NCBI RefSeq assembly: GCF_010731715.1
Contig: NZ_AP022587.1
Coordinates: forward strand, 558,001 to 622,000
Origin: Mycobacterium stomatepiae
GTDB lineage: Bacteria; Actinomycetota; Actinomycetes; Mycobacteriales; Mycobacteriaceae
DNA: 64,000 bases
Direction: 5' to 3'
Notes under the pieces: model-generated
Database searches by the model: none
Seen by the model: only the letters and a program-made list of their open reading frames with translations
Told to the model about the DNA's origin: nothing
Shown here: piece by piece, positions 30,536 through 38,890 of the stretch
How the letters are laid out: every line of letters begins with the position of its first letter
How positions within the stretch are numbered: the first letter of the stretch is position 1
Program-made: the position numbers and the translations under genes

Positions 30536-31479
30536 CCGCGGGCCGCGCCAATCGGGTCTGCGAACTCGCGCAGATCGACATCCCGATCATCCAGGCGCCG
30601 ATGACCTACATCGCCGGCGCCCAGCTCGCCGCCGCGGTGTCCAACGCCGGTGGGTTGGGAATCATCGAGACCACCTCCGATCAGGGGCGGGCCGACCTTC
30701 AACGGGTGCGCACCCTCACCAGCGGGTCGATCGGCGCGAACATCGCGCTGCTGTTCAACCGCGACCTGACGGTCATAGACCTGTTGGTGGCCAACGGTGT
30801 TCGCTTCGTGACCACCTCGGCCGGGAGCCCCTCGCTGTTCACCGATCGGCTGCACGACGCGGGCATCACGGTGTTCCACGTGGTGGGCACCCTGGCCGCG
30901 GCCAAGAAAGCCGTCGACGCCGGAGTCGACGGGCTCGTCGTCGAGGGGGTCGAAGGCGGCGGGTTCAAGAACCGATACGGTGCGTCGACCATGGTGCTGC
31001 TGCCACTGGTGGCCTCCCACGTTGAAGTCCCGATCGTGGCGGCCGGCGGAATTTGCGACGCCCGGTCGATGGCCGCCGCGCTGGTGCTCGGCGCCGAGGC
31101 CGTTCAGATGGGCACGCGACTGCTTGCCTCGGCGGATTCGCCGGTGCACGGCAACCTCAAACAAGCGGTCGTCGCCGCCGACGAGACCGCAACCGTGATG
31201 CTGCCGCTGGACGGCAAGCGGATGATGCGCGTGATCCGCACCGCGGCTGCCGAAAAGCTCGATGAGTCGGCCTCTTTCGAGGAATGCGGCGCGGCGCTGC
31301 AGCGCGTGCAACGACTCTATTTCGACGGCGATATGGACGCCAGCGTCGCGAACACCGGTCAGGTCGCTGGCCGGATCGACGACCTCCCACCGGCCGCCGA
31401 GATCATCAAGCAAATGTGGACCGGCTGCCGAGAGGTGCTGGCCGCCACCGCGGATCGGCTGCGGCCCGGCCAGGCCTAG
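30532..31479 (+). CDS. Nitronate monooxygenase / FabK-like flavoprotein
   Basis: 315-residue FMN-dependent TIM-barrel of the 2-nitropropane dioxygenase group. IPIIQAPMTYIAGAQLAAAVSNAGGLG (~17-43) is the first strand, VFHVVGTLAAAKKAVDAGVDGLVVEG and GGHxxx-like GGGFKNRYG hold the substrate side, and VPIVAAGGICDARSMAAAL with LGAEAVQMGTRLL the phosphate-binding end. The catalytic His of nitronate monooxygenase (in EGxEGGGH) is replaced here by Phe-Lys (EGGGFKN), so nitronate oxidation may not be its reaction. Coupled to the NYN gene by ATGA overlap. Confidence 0.8.
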   Translation: MTAGRANRVCELAQIDIPIIQAPMTYIAGAQLAAAVSNAGGLGIIETTSDQGRADLQRVRTLTSGSIGANIALLFNRDLTVIDLLVANGVRFVTTSAGSPSLFTDRLHDAGITVFHVVGTLAAAKKAVDAGVDGLVVEGVEGGGFKNRYGASTMVLLPLVASHVEVPIVAAGGICDARSMAAALVLGAEAVQMGTRLLASADSPVHGNLKQAVVAADETATVMLPLDGKRMMRVIRTAAAEKLDESASFEECGAALQRVQRLYFDGDMDASVANTGQVAGRIDDLPPAAEIIKQMWTGCREVLAATADRLRPGQA

Positions 31480-31781
31480 CTCGGGTGGGTGTTGACGGCG
31501 AAGTCGACCTGCTCGCCGTTGACCTTGGTGATCTTCATGTTCGCGGTGTACTCCTTGCCCTCCGGGCCGGTGAAGTGACAGTCGAACTGCACCCCGACCT
31601 TGGCCTCGACGCCGTCGGGGCAATGCACGTCGTTGGGATGAAAACCGGTCTGCTTGGCGACGACGTCGACCACCGACTGTGCCGCGCCGTCGGGCTTGAC
31701 GGTCGACTTGCTGCTGCAACCGGCGGCCAGCACACCCACCAGGCCGACAGCCGCGACCGCAACCTGGGCGATACGCATCAT
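31476..31781 (-). CDS. DUF4333 lipoprotein
   Basis: 101-residue exported lipoprotein. The signal peptide ends in the lipobox LAAGC, so Cys22 is lipidated. The rest is one DUF4333 domain with the Cys pair (VHCPDGVEAKVGVQFDCHF) typical of this mycobacterial family of small envelope proteins. Its 3' end overlaps the convergent flavoprotein gene by 4 nt. Function unknown beyond envelope location. Confidence 0.85.
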   Translation of the reverse strand: MMRIAQVAVAAVGLVGVLAAGCSSKSTVKPDGAAQSVVDVVAKQTGFHPNDVHCPDGVEAKVGVQFDCHFTGPEGKEYTANMKITKVNGEQVDFAVNTHPS

Positions 31782-32001
31782 CGCGCGTTACTCCTTTGTC
31801 TGCCGAGCCCGAGGCGAACGCGACGGGAATCCACAGGCTAACACGACCCAGCGGCGACACCACAGCTCAGAAGCGGCGGATGTCCGGCACTGCAAACGAA
31901 TGTTCGCGTTGCCGGGAAACCGGCGTCGGCGCCCCCGGGTGCCCCGGCGACGGCCCGGGCGTCTACTGGCTGCCGTTCACACTGACGCCCAGCTGACTGC
32001 C
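31782..32001. other. Intergenic stretch without recognised gene
   Basis: Between the DUF4333 start and the tail-like remnant of the CAP-domain gene. A 66-codon frame (31796-31996, +) lacks a ribosome site and looks fortuitous. Part of the region must hold the DUF4333 promoter; an ACTCCTT sequence (31790-31796) is its ribosome site on the minus strand. Confidence 0.4.
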
Positions 32002-32094
32002 TTACTGGGGCGGAATCCCGGGCGGCGGGTAGACGCCACGCAGGATCCACGGCAGCCAGTTGATGCCGTACTCGACCTCGTCGCTCGCGTCTTA
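32002..32094 (-). other. In-frame tail beyond the CAP gene stop codon
   Basis: Immediately after the TAA at 32094-32092 the CAP-domain frame stays open for 29 codons, to a second TAA at 32004-32002. The translated tail (including EYGINWLPWILRGVYPPP) has the look of a proline/aromatic C-terminus of secreted mycobacterial proteins rather than of random high-GC sequence. It suggests that the first TAA is a nonsense change. Confidence 0.45.
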
Positions 32095-32655
32095 GTCGGG
32101 GCTGGGATCGAGGGGGACGTTCTCCTGCAGTGCCACCGCCGGCGGCGGCACTGCCCGGGCCAGTGCCGCAGCGGGCCGATCGGATTGGCCGTACACGGCG
32201 ACCACGACGGTGCGATCCCGGGCGTTCTCCGACCACACTCCGATCTGGCTGTTGGCACAGTCGGACATGATCGCGAAATATCCGGGGTTGTAATACCACT
32301 GGTTCATCAGCTCGACGCCGCTGATCGCGATGGCGGGATTGATCGCGACGGTTTCGGCGACCCGCCCGTGGAACCCGGCGGCGTTCGCCCGGTCCTGCGG
32401 GGACCCGTCAGAACCGATGTCGTCGTTGAGGTTTCGGTTGTTCAGCACATCGAGGGTGTGCCGTTGGGCGGCCAGCTGTAGCTGCGGATTGATCTTCACG
32501 TCGTTGGTGCAGCCGGCCTGGTGCTGAACGGTGAAGACGTTGGCGACTACGCCGTCGTTGAGCCGCTTGTTGTCGGCCTGTGCGGCGGGCGCACCGAATC
32601 CGGCACCGATAGCCGTGCAGAACAATGCGCCGATGGCCGAAGCTTGATACCGCAT
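32092..32655 (-). CDS. Secreted CAP (SCP/PR-1)-domain protein
   Basis: 187 residues from ATG 32655, with a GAAGGGAA ribosome site. A signal peptide (RYQASAIGALFCTAIGAGFG, cleaved near AQA-D) is followed by a CAP domain: VFTVQHQAGCTNDVKINPQL, LAAQRHTLDVLNNRNL and MNQWYYNPGYFAIM. The family is extracellular and binds lipids or acts in the wall. It lies 26 nt after mce3F on the same strand and is probably the last gene of the mce3 transcript, which suits a lipid-handling role. The frame continues in a coding-like way past the stop (see 32002-32094). The long upstream extension to 33150 is a shadow of mce3F. Confidence 0.75.
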   Translation of the reverse strand: MRYQASAIGALFCTAIGAGFGAPAAQADNKRLNDGVVANVFTVQHQAGCTNDVKINPQLQLAAQRHTLDVLNNRNLNDDIGSDGSPQDRANAAGFHGRVAETVAINPAIAISGVELMNQWYYNPGYFAIMSDCANSQIGVWSENARDRTVVVAVYGQSDRPAAALARAVPPPAVALQENVPLDPSPD

Positions 32656-32681
32656 GTCGTTGTTCCCTTCGATCGGCTCCG

Positions 32682-34142
32682 TCAGCTCCCCGGCGGCAGC
32701 AACATCGCCTGCCACGTCTTGTCTTTCGGCGCGGTCTGAGCCAGATCCGATCGCGTGTATTGATGCCCGTCGGGCCCGGTATAGGTGCCGGTGGCCGGGT
32801 CGTATTGCGCGGCGGCGATCGGAGGCGGCGCGGGTCCGGGAGGGCTGGTGGCGCGCGGTGCTGATCCGGGCGGCAGCTGCGGGATGTCCTGACCGGACAA
32901 CGTGGCGTTGGGATCGCCCTTCCAGTTGAAACGGTCGTTGAGAGGCACGTATTGTTCGTTGCTCTCGCACATCTTCACGGTGGGTGCGCGCTTGCCCGGC
33001 ACCGTTTCGCACGGGATGTTGCGGGCCCCACGGACATTGAGCTGTGAGTCCTGCGGGACCCGGCAGTACAGGTCGCCGGCCGGGCGGCCCGGATAGTCCT
33101 CGGCCGTCGGCACGCGCTGCTGCTGAGCGGGCAGGAAACCCGTCGCACACGGTGGCGGCAGGTTCAGGTTGAGGTTGAAGCTCAGATACTGACCCCGGTA
33201 CGCCTGCTTGGTGTTCAAGTTGGCGAGAATGCCGGCCTGCTCGGCGCCGATGGCCATCGGAAACACCACCAGCAACTGCTCGAGGTCGTTTTGGTACGTG
33301 AGCGCGGCCTGGCCGACGCTGACGAGGTTGGCCAGCAGGAGCGGCAAGGTGGGTTGCACGCGCTCGATCAGCTGGCGCACCTCCCCCAGGGCGGGCCCGC
33401 CCGCATCGATGACGTGGGTGACGGTCGGGTCATGCGTTTGCAATTCGGTGGTGACCGTGGCCAGATGGGATGCCCAGCCGGCGATCGCGTCCGAGCTGTG
33501 GTTCTGCGAATCCAGCACCGGTCGTGCTTGGTCGATCAGCGCCACCAGCGGGTCGAGATTCTTGCGCGCGTCGCCCGCCAGATCCGACGTGCCGACGATC
33601 AGCCGGGAAAGCTCAGGCCCGAGCCCGCCCACCGCGGTATACGACTCGTCGACGACGGTCTTCAAGTTGTCGCGCGGGATCGCCCCCAATGCGGTATTCG
33701 CCGCGCTGAGAAGGGCATTGATGTCCGGCGGGACCGAGGTATCGGCCAGCGGGATCACGTCGCCGTCTTTCAGCGGCCGTGAGGTGGCGTTGCGGGGCAA
33801 CAATTCGACATACGATTCGCCGATCGCGGTGTGACTGTGTACCTCGGCCTTGAGGTCGGACGGAATGTCGATGCCGGACTTCAGCGACAGCACGGCTTGC
33901 ACCCCGGTGTCGGTCAGCCCCACCGATTCCACCCGGCCCACCTCGAATCCGCGATAGGTGACGTTGCCGGTGCCGTACAGCCCGCCGGATTCCGGCAGCT
34001 CCATCTTCACCGTGTAGCGGCTGACGCCGAACAGCATGGCCGGCAGCTTGACGAAGTGCAGGAAGGTGATTGCCAGCACGGCCAGCGCAATCACGGTGAA
34101 GACGCTCAGCTGCAAGATGATTCGTCGCAGAAGATGTAGCAT
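32682..34142 (-). CDS. mce3F: MCE-family protein Mce3F-like
   Basis: 486 residues. An N-terminal membrane anchor (RRIILQLSVFTVIALAVLAITFL) is followed by the MCE domain (about 38-115, GGLYGTGNVTYRGFEVGRV), then a long helical region that lines the transport channel and a Pro-rich C-terminus. MCE proteins form hetero-hexameric lipid-transfer tubes with the YrbE permease pair. ATG 34142 directly abuts the stop of mce3E. It is longer than M. tuberculosis Mce3F (437), mostly through the C-terminal PAPPP region and a YDPATGTYTGPDGHQYT segment also seen in other MceF proteins. Confidence 0.88.
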   Translation of the reverse strand: MLHLLRRIILQLSVFTVIALAVLAITFLHFVKLPAMLFGVSRYTVKMELPESGGLYGTGNVTYRGFEVGRVESVGLTDTGVQAVLSLKSGIDIPSDLKAEVHSHTAIGESYVELLPRNATSRPLKDGDVIPLADTSVPPDINALLSAANTALGAIPRDNLKTVVDESYTAVGGLGPELSRLIVGTSDLAGDARKNLDPLVALIDQARPVLDSQNHSSDAIAGWASHLATVTTELQTHDPTVTHVIDAGGPALGEVRQLIERVQPTLPLLLANLVSVGQAALTYQNDLEQLLVVFPMAIGAEQAGILANLNTKQAYRGQYLSFNLNLNLPPPCATGFLPAQQQRVPTAEDYPGRPAGDLYCRVPQDSQLNVRGARNIPCETVPGKRAPTVKMCESNEQYVPLNDRFNWKGDPNATLSGQDIPQLPPGSAPRATSPPGPAPPPIAAAQYDPATGTYTGPDGHQYTRSDLAQTAPKDKTWQAMLLPPGS

Positions 34143-35285
34143 CTAGGGCCCCTGATCCCAGTGATAGGGCGCGACCAGCGGATTGCCGGGGGTGCCGCGA
34201 TAGCCCGCCGTGCACGGGCTGGGGAACTGGCCGATGGTGCGGCCCCACTGCAACTCGAGCTGTGTCAGGTGGCACTCCCATCGCGTGCCGGTCAACAGGC
34301 CCTGGTCGATTCGGCTGAGTGTGAGGTCCACGATCGCGGTCAGGTTGGCGTAATCGCCGCGCTGGAAATTCTGGAATGTCTCGTTCGGAAACGGGAAGGT
34401 CGCCAGCAGGGACAGCGATCGGGTCAGGCTGGGCCCCGCGTTGGCGAGCGACTCCAGCACGGGTCCGACCTGCTGCAGCTCCTTGACCAGGTCGGCTTTG
34501 GTCTTGTTGACCGAATCAACAGTCAGGGCACCGAATTTGCTCAACTGATCCGTCGCCTCGACGAGCTTGCCCCGCTCCTCGTTCAGCACCGCGAGGGCGT
34601 CGGGAACAGTCGCCAGGGCGCGATCCAGGACCGGTTGCTGGGGGGCGAACTTCCCCACCACATGGTTCAGGCTCTCGGTGGCCGCGATGATGTCGCCGGA
34701 CTGGTCGTTGAGGTTGGCCGAGAATGTGCCCAGCTGTGAGATCAGGCTGCGCACGTCGTGTTCGCGGCCGCGGAACGCGGTGCTCAAAGCCTCGGTGATG
34801 TCTTGGATCTGACCCAGTCCGCCGCCGTTGAGCACTAGTGACAGCGCCGCCAGCGTCTGCTCGGTGCTGGGGTAGGCGCCGCCACGTGCCAGCGGAATGA
34901 CGGATCCTTCACGCAATTTCCCTTGGGGTGCTTCGCGTTTCGGGGGGCTCAGTTCGATGTGATAGGAGCCCAGCAGGCTGGTGGTGCCGATCTTGGCCGT
35001 CGCGTTCGCGGGCAGGGTGACGCCACGGTCGAGCTGCATGGTCACCAGCGCATGCCAGCCCTGACGCTCGATCTTCGTCACGTGGCCGATCGTCACGTCG
35101 GCAACACGCACCCGCGAGTTCGGCTGAATGTTGTTGACATCCGGCATCTGTGCCTGGACCACGAACGACCCCGGCCCCTCGCCCTGGGTTCCGGGCAGCG
35201 GCAACGAATTCAGCCCGCGCCAACCACAACCGGGTATGCCGGCCACGACCATGACCGTCAACACGCTCAGCGCCAGTCGTCTCAT
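34143..35285 (-). CDS. mce3E: MCE-family lipoprotein Mce3E (LprM-like)
   Basis: 380 residues. The signal peptide ends at IPGC, placing the lipidated Cys at 20, and continues GWRGLNSLPLPGTQGEGPGS, a segment characteristic of LprM/Mce3E. The MCE domain covers about 40-118 (VNNIQPNSRVRVADVTIGHV). The C-terminal segment LQLEL-like TQLELQWGRTIGQFPSPC resembles M. tuberculosis Mce3E closely, which is my main reason for calling this operon mce3-type. Anchored to the outer face of the inner membrane within the Mce complex. The start is overlapped by the runaway 3' end of mce3D. Confidence 0.9.
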   Translation of the reverse strand: MRRLALSVLTVMVVAGIPGCGWRGLNSLPLPGTQGEGPGSFVVQAQMPDVNNIQPNSRVRVADVTIGHVTKIERQGWHALVTMQLDRGVTLPANATAKIGTTSLLGSYHIELSPPKREAPQGKLREGSVIPLARGGAYPSTEQTLAALSLVLNGGGLGQIQDITEALSTAFRGREHDVRSLISQLGTFSANLNDQSGDIIAATESLNHVVGKFAPQQPVLDRALATVPDALAVLNEERGKLVEATDQLSKFGALTVDSVNKTKADLVKELQQVGPVLESLANAGPSLTRSLSLLATFPFPNETFQNFQRGDYANLTAIVDLTLSRIDQGLLTGTRWECHLTQLELQWGRTIGQFPSPCTAGYRGTPGNPLVAPYHWDQGP

Positions 35286-36573
35286 TGCCCCCTCCCGGTG
35301 GCGTCATCATGCCGCGCAGGCCCGCGGCCGGGTCGGTCGCGACCGTTTCGCTCACTGGCGCACCGGCGGCCGGTGGTGGCGCGTTCGGGGCGGGCGGAAC
35401 GTAGTCGGGGCGCATCGAATCCTCGCTGTAGGTCACCTCATTGGGCCTGGCCTGCGCCCCGACGAAGAGGTTCTCCCCGATCGGCGGGTAGTTGTACTGA
35501 CGGTTCTTCACAATCGGCGCCATGTACTGCGCACAGAGTTTCGCCGCTTGCTCGCCTCCCAACCGGGAAGCGGCTTGAATGGCGCCGCACAGGAACGAGA
35601 TCTGGTTGGACATGTTGCTGCCGGCCAGTGCGCCGGTCAGTGCGCCGTTGGCCGGCTCGAAGATGTTGTTGAAGTTCTGCAACACCGTCGGGCTGATGTG
35701 CAATGTCTGCTTGATGTCGTCGAGGCTGGCGACCAGTACCTTGCTGATCGACGTGAGCTTGTCCGACGCGGTGCCGATCGCGTTGCGGTTCTCGGCGGCG
35801 AAGCTGCGCACGTCGCCGACGACCGCGTTGAGATCCTCGGCCGCCTGCGCGACTTTGTTGGGATCGTCGGCCAACAGCGAGGACACTGTGGCGAGGTTCT
35901 GGTTCAGCTGCTCGAGCAGATCCGCACTGTCGCGCAGCGCCGTCACCAGTGTCGACAGATTCTTCAGGGTGGAGAAGATGTCCTTGCTGTGGTCGCCGAG
36001 CGCCGAAACAGCTTGCGAGAGTTTGATAATGGCGTCGCGGATGGTAGGGCCCTGCCCGCGCAGGTTGTCCGCGGCGGTGTTGATCAGGGCGCCCAGTGTG
36101 CTCACGCCGCCGGGCTGCGTGGGCTTCAACAATTCGGTCAGCCGCTGAACCTGTGCGCGCAGGTCATCCCACTCGACCGGCACCACCGTGCGGTCCTGGC
36201 CGATGACGGCCCCGTCGGCTAGGACCGGACCACCGGTGTAGGGCGGCGTCAACTGGATAGCCCGGCCCGAAACCAATTGCGGCGACAGGATCGCGGGCCT
36301 GGCGCCGGCGGGGACCTTGCATCTGCGGTCGAACGAGAACGTGATCTTGGATCGCAGCGGCTCCGGCTCAATCTTGAGGATGGTTCCCACCGGCACCCCC
36401 CGGATCCGGACGTCGTCACCGGCGAACACGCCGTTGCTGTTGTCGAAGTACGCGACCACGACGTTGCGGGCGGCCTCGCCCGCGCTCCGCATCGCGACGA
36501 TCACGCCGGCGACGAGCACCAAGATCAGGCTGGTCGCCAGCACGGATCGGGACCGTCGGAGTCTTGTTGTCAC
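34909..36573 (-). CDS. mce3D: MCE-family protein Mce3D-like, with lost stop codon
   Basis: GTG 36573 overlaps the mce3C stop (GTGA). Residues 1-~425 form a normal MceD: anchor SVLATSLILVLVAGVIVAM, MCE domain GVFAGDDVRIRGVPVGTI, helical channel part and a C-terminus ending in AAGLRGMMTPPGGG. From there the frame runs on ~125 codons out of phase through mce3E. One extra base in the C-run 35288-35292 (G5 to G6 on the coding strand) would give PPGGGQ-stop with the usual ATGA overlap at the mce3E start, and a length of ~428, close to M. tuberculosis Mce3D (423). The tail is therefore probably an artefact or a recent mutation. Confidence 0.82.
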   Translation of the reverse strand: MTTRLRRSRSVLATSLILVLVAGVIVAMRSAGEAARNVVVAYFDNSNGVFAGDDVRIRGVPVGTILKIEPEPLRSKITFSFDRRCKVPAGARPAILSPQLVSGRAIQLTPPYTGGPVLADGAVIGQDRTVVPVEWDDLRAQVQRLTELLKPTQPGGVSTLGALINTAADNLRGQGPTIRDAIIKLSQAVSALGDHSKDIFSTLKNLSTLVTALRDSADLLEQLNQNLATVSSLLADDPNKVAQAAEDLNAVVGDVRSFAAENRNAIGTASDKLTSISKVLVASLDDIKQTLHISPTVLQNFNNIFEPANGALTGALAGSNMSNQISFLCGAIQAASRLGGEQAAKLCAQYMAPIVKNRQYNYPPIGENLFVGAQARPNEVTYSEDSMRPDYVPPAPNAPPPAAGAPVSETVATDPAAGLRGMMTPPGGGNETTGAERVDGHGRGRHTRLWLARAEFVAAARNPGRGAGVVRGPGTDAGCQQHSAELAGACCRRDDRPRDEDRASGLACAGDHAARPWRHPARERDGQDRHHQPAGLLSHRTEPPETRSTPREIA

Positions 36574-37841
36574 GGTTGACCTCCCGGGGCCGGCGCGGGC
36601 GGCCCGGGCGGTGGACCGCCGGGCGGCGGCGCCGCGGGTGGCTCCCGGTAGGGGTAGCAGCCCGGCCCGGGCAACGGCACACCGGGCGGACCGCACGGAC
36701 GGTCGCCGGGGTTACCGGTGATCGCGTCGGGCAGATTCATTCGTGGCTCGCCGCCCTGGCCCGTCCGCGGATACGGGACCGGCAACGGCGGAGTTCCGGG
36801 TTGGCCGGTCGGCGGGTCGGTCAGCTGCGACGGGAGCAAGGTGGCCGGGTCCAGCCCCAGGTCGGAGAACGCTGCACTGATGAACGGCTGAACGAACTGC
36901 CCCGGCAGTAGATTCACCACGTACGCCTTGAAGAAAGGGCCGGACGACAACGACTCGCCCAGCGACATGACGTAGGAGTTGACCAGCGGAATGGCCTTCT
37001 GCACGCGTTCTTTTCGGTTCTCTACGATCGCCAGCACGCCGTTGAGCTTGTCCAGCGCCGGTCGCAGCTGCTGACGGTTTTCGGCGATGAACCCTTGCAG
37101 CTGCCGCGAGACCGCCGAGATGTTCGTCCAGATCTCATCCAGGGCGGAGCTCTGGGTCCGCAGCTGTGCCAGCACCGCGTTGGTGTCGCGCACCAGGGTG
37201 ACGACTTCGTCGGTGCGTTTTGCCAGTACCCCGGTTGCCTTGGCCGCGTTGTACAGCAAGTTGCGCAGCTGCGTATCGCGGTCATCGAGCGTTTGCGCAA
37301 GGCGGGCAACCCCTTTGAGCGCGCTCCTGAAATCTGCCGGCGTATCGGCGAAGGTCTGTGCCATCGTGTCCAGCGATTCGGACAGCCGGTTGGTGTTCAG
37401 CCCGCTGATCGTGGTGGCCAAATCGCCCAGCGCGTCCGGCAATTGGTAGGGCGACGTGGTCCGCTCGATCGGGATGGGCCCCTCGAGTCGGCCCTCGCCG
37501 CGCGGCGTTACGTCGAGGAACTTGCTGCCCAGCAGGCCTTTGGTTTTGATCGCCACCTCGGTGCGGTTTCCGAGCCGAACGTCGGCGTCGACCTGGAACG
37601 TGACCAGCACGCCGGGCCCGTTGAGCTCGATACCGGACACCTTGCCCACCGGGTAGCCCGAGACCTCGACGGTGTTGTCGGTTCGCAGCCCGCCCGCGTC
37701 GGCGAAATATGCCGAGACACTATTGCCCTGATCGAGAAACGGCAGGTTCTGATATTGCAGCGCAGCCAACACGATTGCGGCGATTGCCACGATGCCGACG
37801 GCGCCGATGACCAGCCGGTTGCGTTCAGCCAGTGACGGCAT
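36570..37841 (-). CDS. mce3C: MCE-family protein Mce3C-like
   Basis: 423 residues from ATG 37841 (MPSLAERNRL); GTG 37853 is an alternative. The anchor is VIGAVGIVAIAAIVLAALQY. The MCE domain includes FADAGGLRTDNTVEVSGYPVGKV (about 45-67), followed by coiled helices and a strongly Pro/Gly-rich tail (PPGGPPPGPPAPAPGG), usual for MceC. Subunit of the lipid-transfer hexamer. The preceding mce3B frame reads through this gene in another phase for 330 nt, which is not normal. Overlaps mce3D by 4 nt. Confidence 0.87.
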   Translation of the reverse strand: MPSLAERNRLVIGAVGIVAIAAIVLAALQYQNLPFLDQGNSVSAYFADAGGLRTDNTVEVSGYPVGKVSGIELNGPGVLVTFQVDADVRLGNRTEVAIKTKGLLGSKFLDVTPRGEGRLEGPIPIERTTSPYQLPDALGDLATTISGLNTNRLSESLDTMAQTFADTPADFRSALKGVARLAQTLDDRDTQLRNLLYNAAKATGVLAKRTDEVVTLVRDTNAVLAQLRTQSSALDEIWTNISAVSRQLQGFIAENRQQLRPALDKLNGVLAIVENRKERVQKAIPLVNSYVMSLGESLSSGPFFKAYVVNLLPGQFVQPFISAAFSDLGLDPATLLPSQLTDPPTGQPGTPPLPVPYPRTGQGGEPRMNLPDAITGNPGDRPCGPPGVPLPGPGCYPYREPPAAPPPGGPPPGPPAPAPGGQP

Positions 37842-38851
37842 TTCGGCGTACACCGCCCGCTGGCCTGACCGGCGACCTTGATGTAGACCGGCTGGCCGCC
37901 CTTGCCGTTGACCTTGAGCACGACGTCACACAGGTAGAAGGCGAAGAAGTCGCCGTACATGCCCTGGCGGACCAGTGCCTGGTATTTGTCCGGCAAGGTG
38001 TTGAGCAGGTTGTCGAGGTAGTCGTGGTCGGCGACTCGATCGGTCTCCTGGACCACCTTCGAAAACGGTGCGCCCGCCCGCGACAGCAAGTCGGTGATCG
38101 AGCCGGCCGCCGTGTTCGTGTAGGCCACCGCGTTCGAGATGTCCGCTTTGCGTTCGGCGAGACCGTGCACCAGTTGTGACAGCGATGTGACCGCCTTGTC
38201 CAACCGATCGCTTTGGCCACCAAGCGAACCCAGCACCACGTTGAGGTTGTTGACGACTTGCCCGATGAGCTGGTCGCGGTCTGCCAAGGTGTTCGTCACC
38301 GCCGCGGCCTGGTCGAGAAACGACGTGATCGTGGGGCCCTGCCCCTGGAACATCTGCAGCAACTGCTCGCTGAGCGCATTTACCTGCTCGGGGTTGAGCG
38401 CGCGAAACAGCGGCTTGAAGCCGCCGATCAGGGCATCGAGATCCAGCGCCGGCTTGGTGCGGGCCAGCGGAATCGTTTGGTGCGGGGCAAGTATGGCCAG
38501 CCCGCCGGCACCTTCTTCCAGCGCCAGGTAGCGGTCGCCGAACAGGTTGTCGTATCGGATCACCGCGAGGGTTCCCTGGGTCAGGGTGACCGAATTGTCG
38601 GCGGTGAACTCCACCCGCACCGTCGCGTCCGGGTTGATGGAGATCTTTTCGACCTTGCCGACCTCCACCCCCGCGATGCGCACCAGCTTGCCCTCCCTGA
38701 GGTTGGACACGTTGGTGAACTCGGCGTAGTACGTCTTGCCGTCACCGAAACGCACCTCGCCGAACACGGCAACGAGCAGGGACGCGGTCAGCGCGCACAC
38801 CGACAGGAAGATGCCCAGGCGTACTGCGACGCCTTTCAGGTTCTCCTGCAT
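37508..38851 (-). CDS. mce3B: MCE-family protein Mce3B-like, with lost stop codon
   Basis: The ATG 38851 has a strong GCAGGAGAA ribosome site. Residues 1-337 are a normal MceB: anchor GIFLSVCALTASLLVAVFG, MCE domain (EFTNVSNLREGKLVRIAGVEVG), helices, and the C-terminus KGGQPVYIKVAGQASGRCTPK. At codon 338 a TGC stands where TGA is expected (37840-37838); after it the frame runs 110 more codons out of phase through mce3C, giving an Arg/Ser/Trp-rich nonsense tail. A337 length fits the family (~342 in M. tuberculosis Mce3B). Mature function is probably unaffected if the tail is an error. Confidence 0.82.
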   Translation of the reverse strand: MQENLKGVAVRLGIFLSVCALTASLLVAVFGEVRFGDGKTYYAEFTNVSNLREGKLVRIAGVEVGKVEKISINPDATVRVEFTADNSVTLTQGTLAVIRYDNLFGDRYLALEEGAGGLAILAPHQTIPLARTKPALDLDALIGGFKPLFRALNPEQVNALSEQLLQMFQGQGPTITSFLDQAAAVTNTLADRDQLIGQVVNNLNVVLGSLGGQSDRLDKAVTSLSQLVHGLAERKADISNAVAYTNTAAGSITDLLSRAGAPFSKVVQETDRVADHDYLDNLLNTLPDKYQALVRQGMYGDFFAFYLCDVVLKVNGKGGQPVYIKVAGQASGRCTPKCRHWLNATGWSSAPSASWQSPQSCWLRCNIRTCRFSIRAIVSRHISPTRAGCEPTTPSRSRATRWARCPVSSSTGPACWSRSRSTPTFGSETAPRWRSKPKACWAASSST

Positions 38852-38867
38852 CGTTCTTCTCCTGCAT
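38841..38867 (-). repeat. Direct repeat duplicating the mce3B ribosome site and start
   Basis: The 11-mer ATGCAGGAGAA occurs twice on the minus strand, 38867-38857 and 38851-38841, 16 nt apart. The upstream copy supplies the Shine-Dalgarno AGGAG for the real start in the downstream copy; its own ATG is out of frame. It looks like a 16-bp tandem duplication that created the ribosome site. Confidence 0.6.
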
Positions 38868-38890
38868 GTCGATCGTGGGCTGTCACGCTG

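Noticed and set aside
31966..32059. Inverted repeat CTGGCTGCCG / CGGCAGCCAG
   Set aside because: Arms are 74 nt apart, inside or beside the coding-like tail of the CAP gene; too loose for a terminator or operator.
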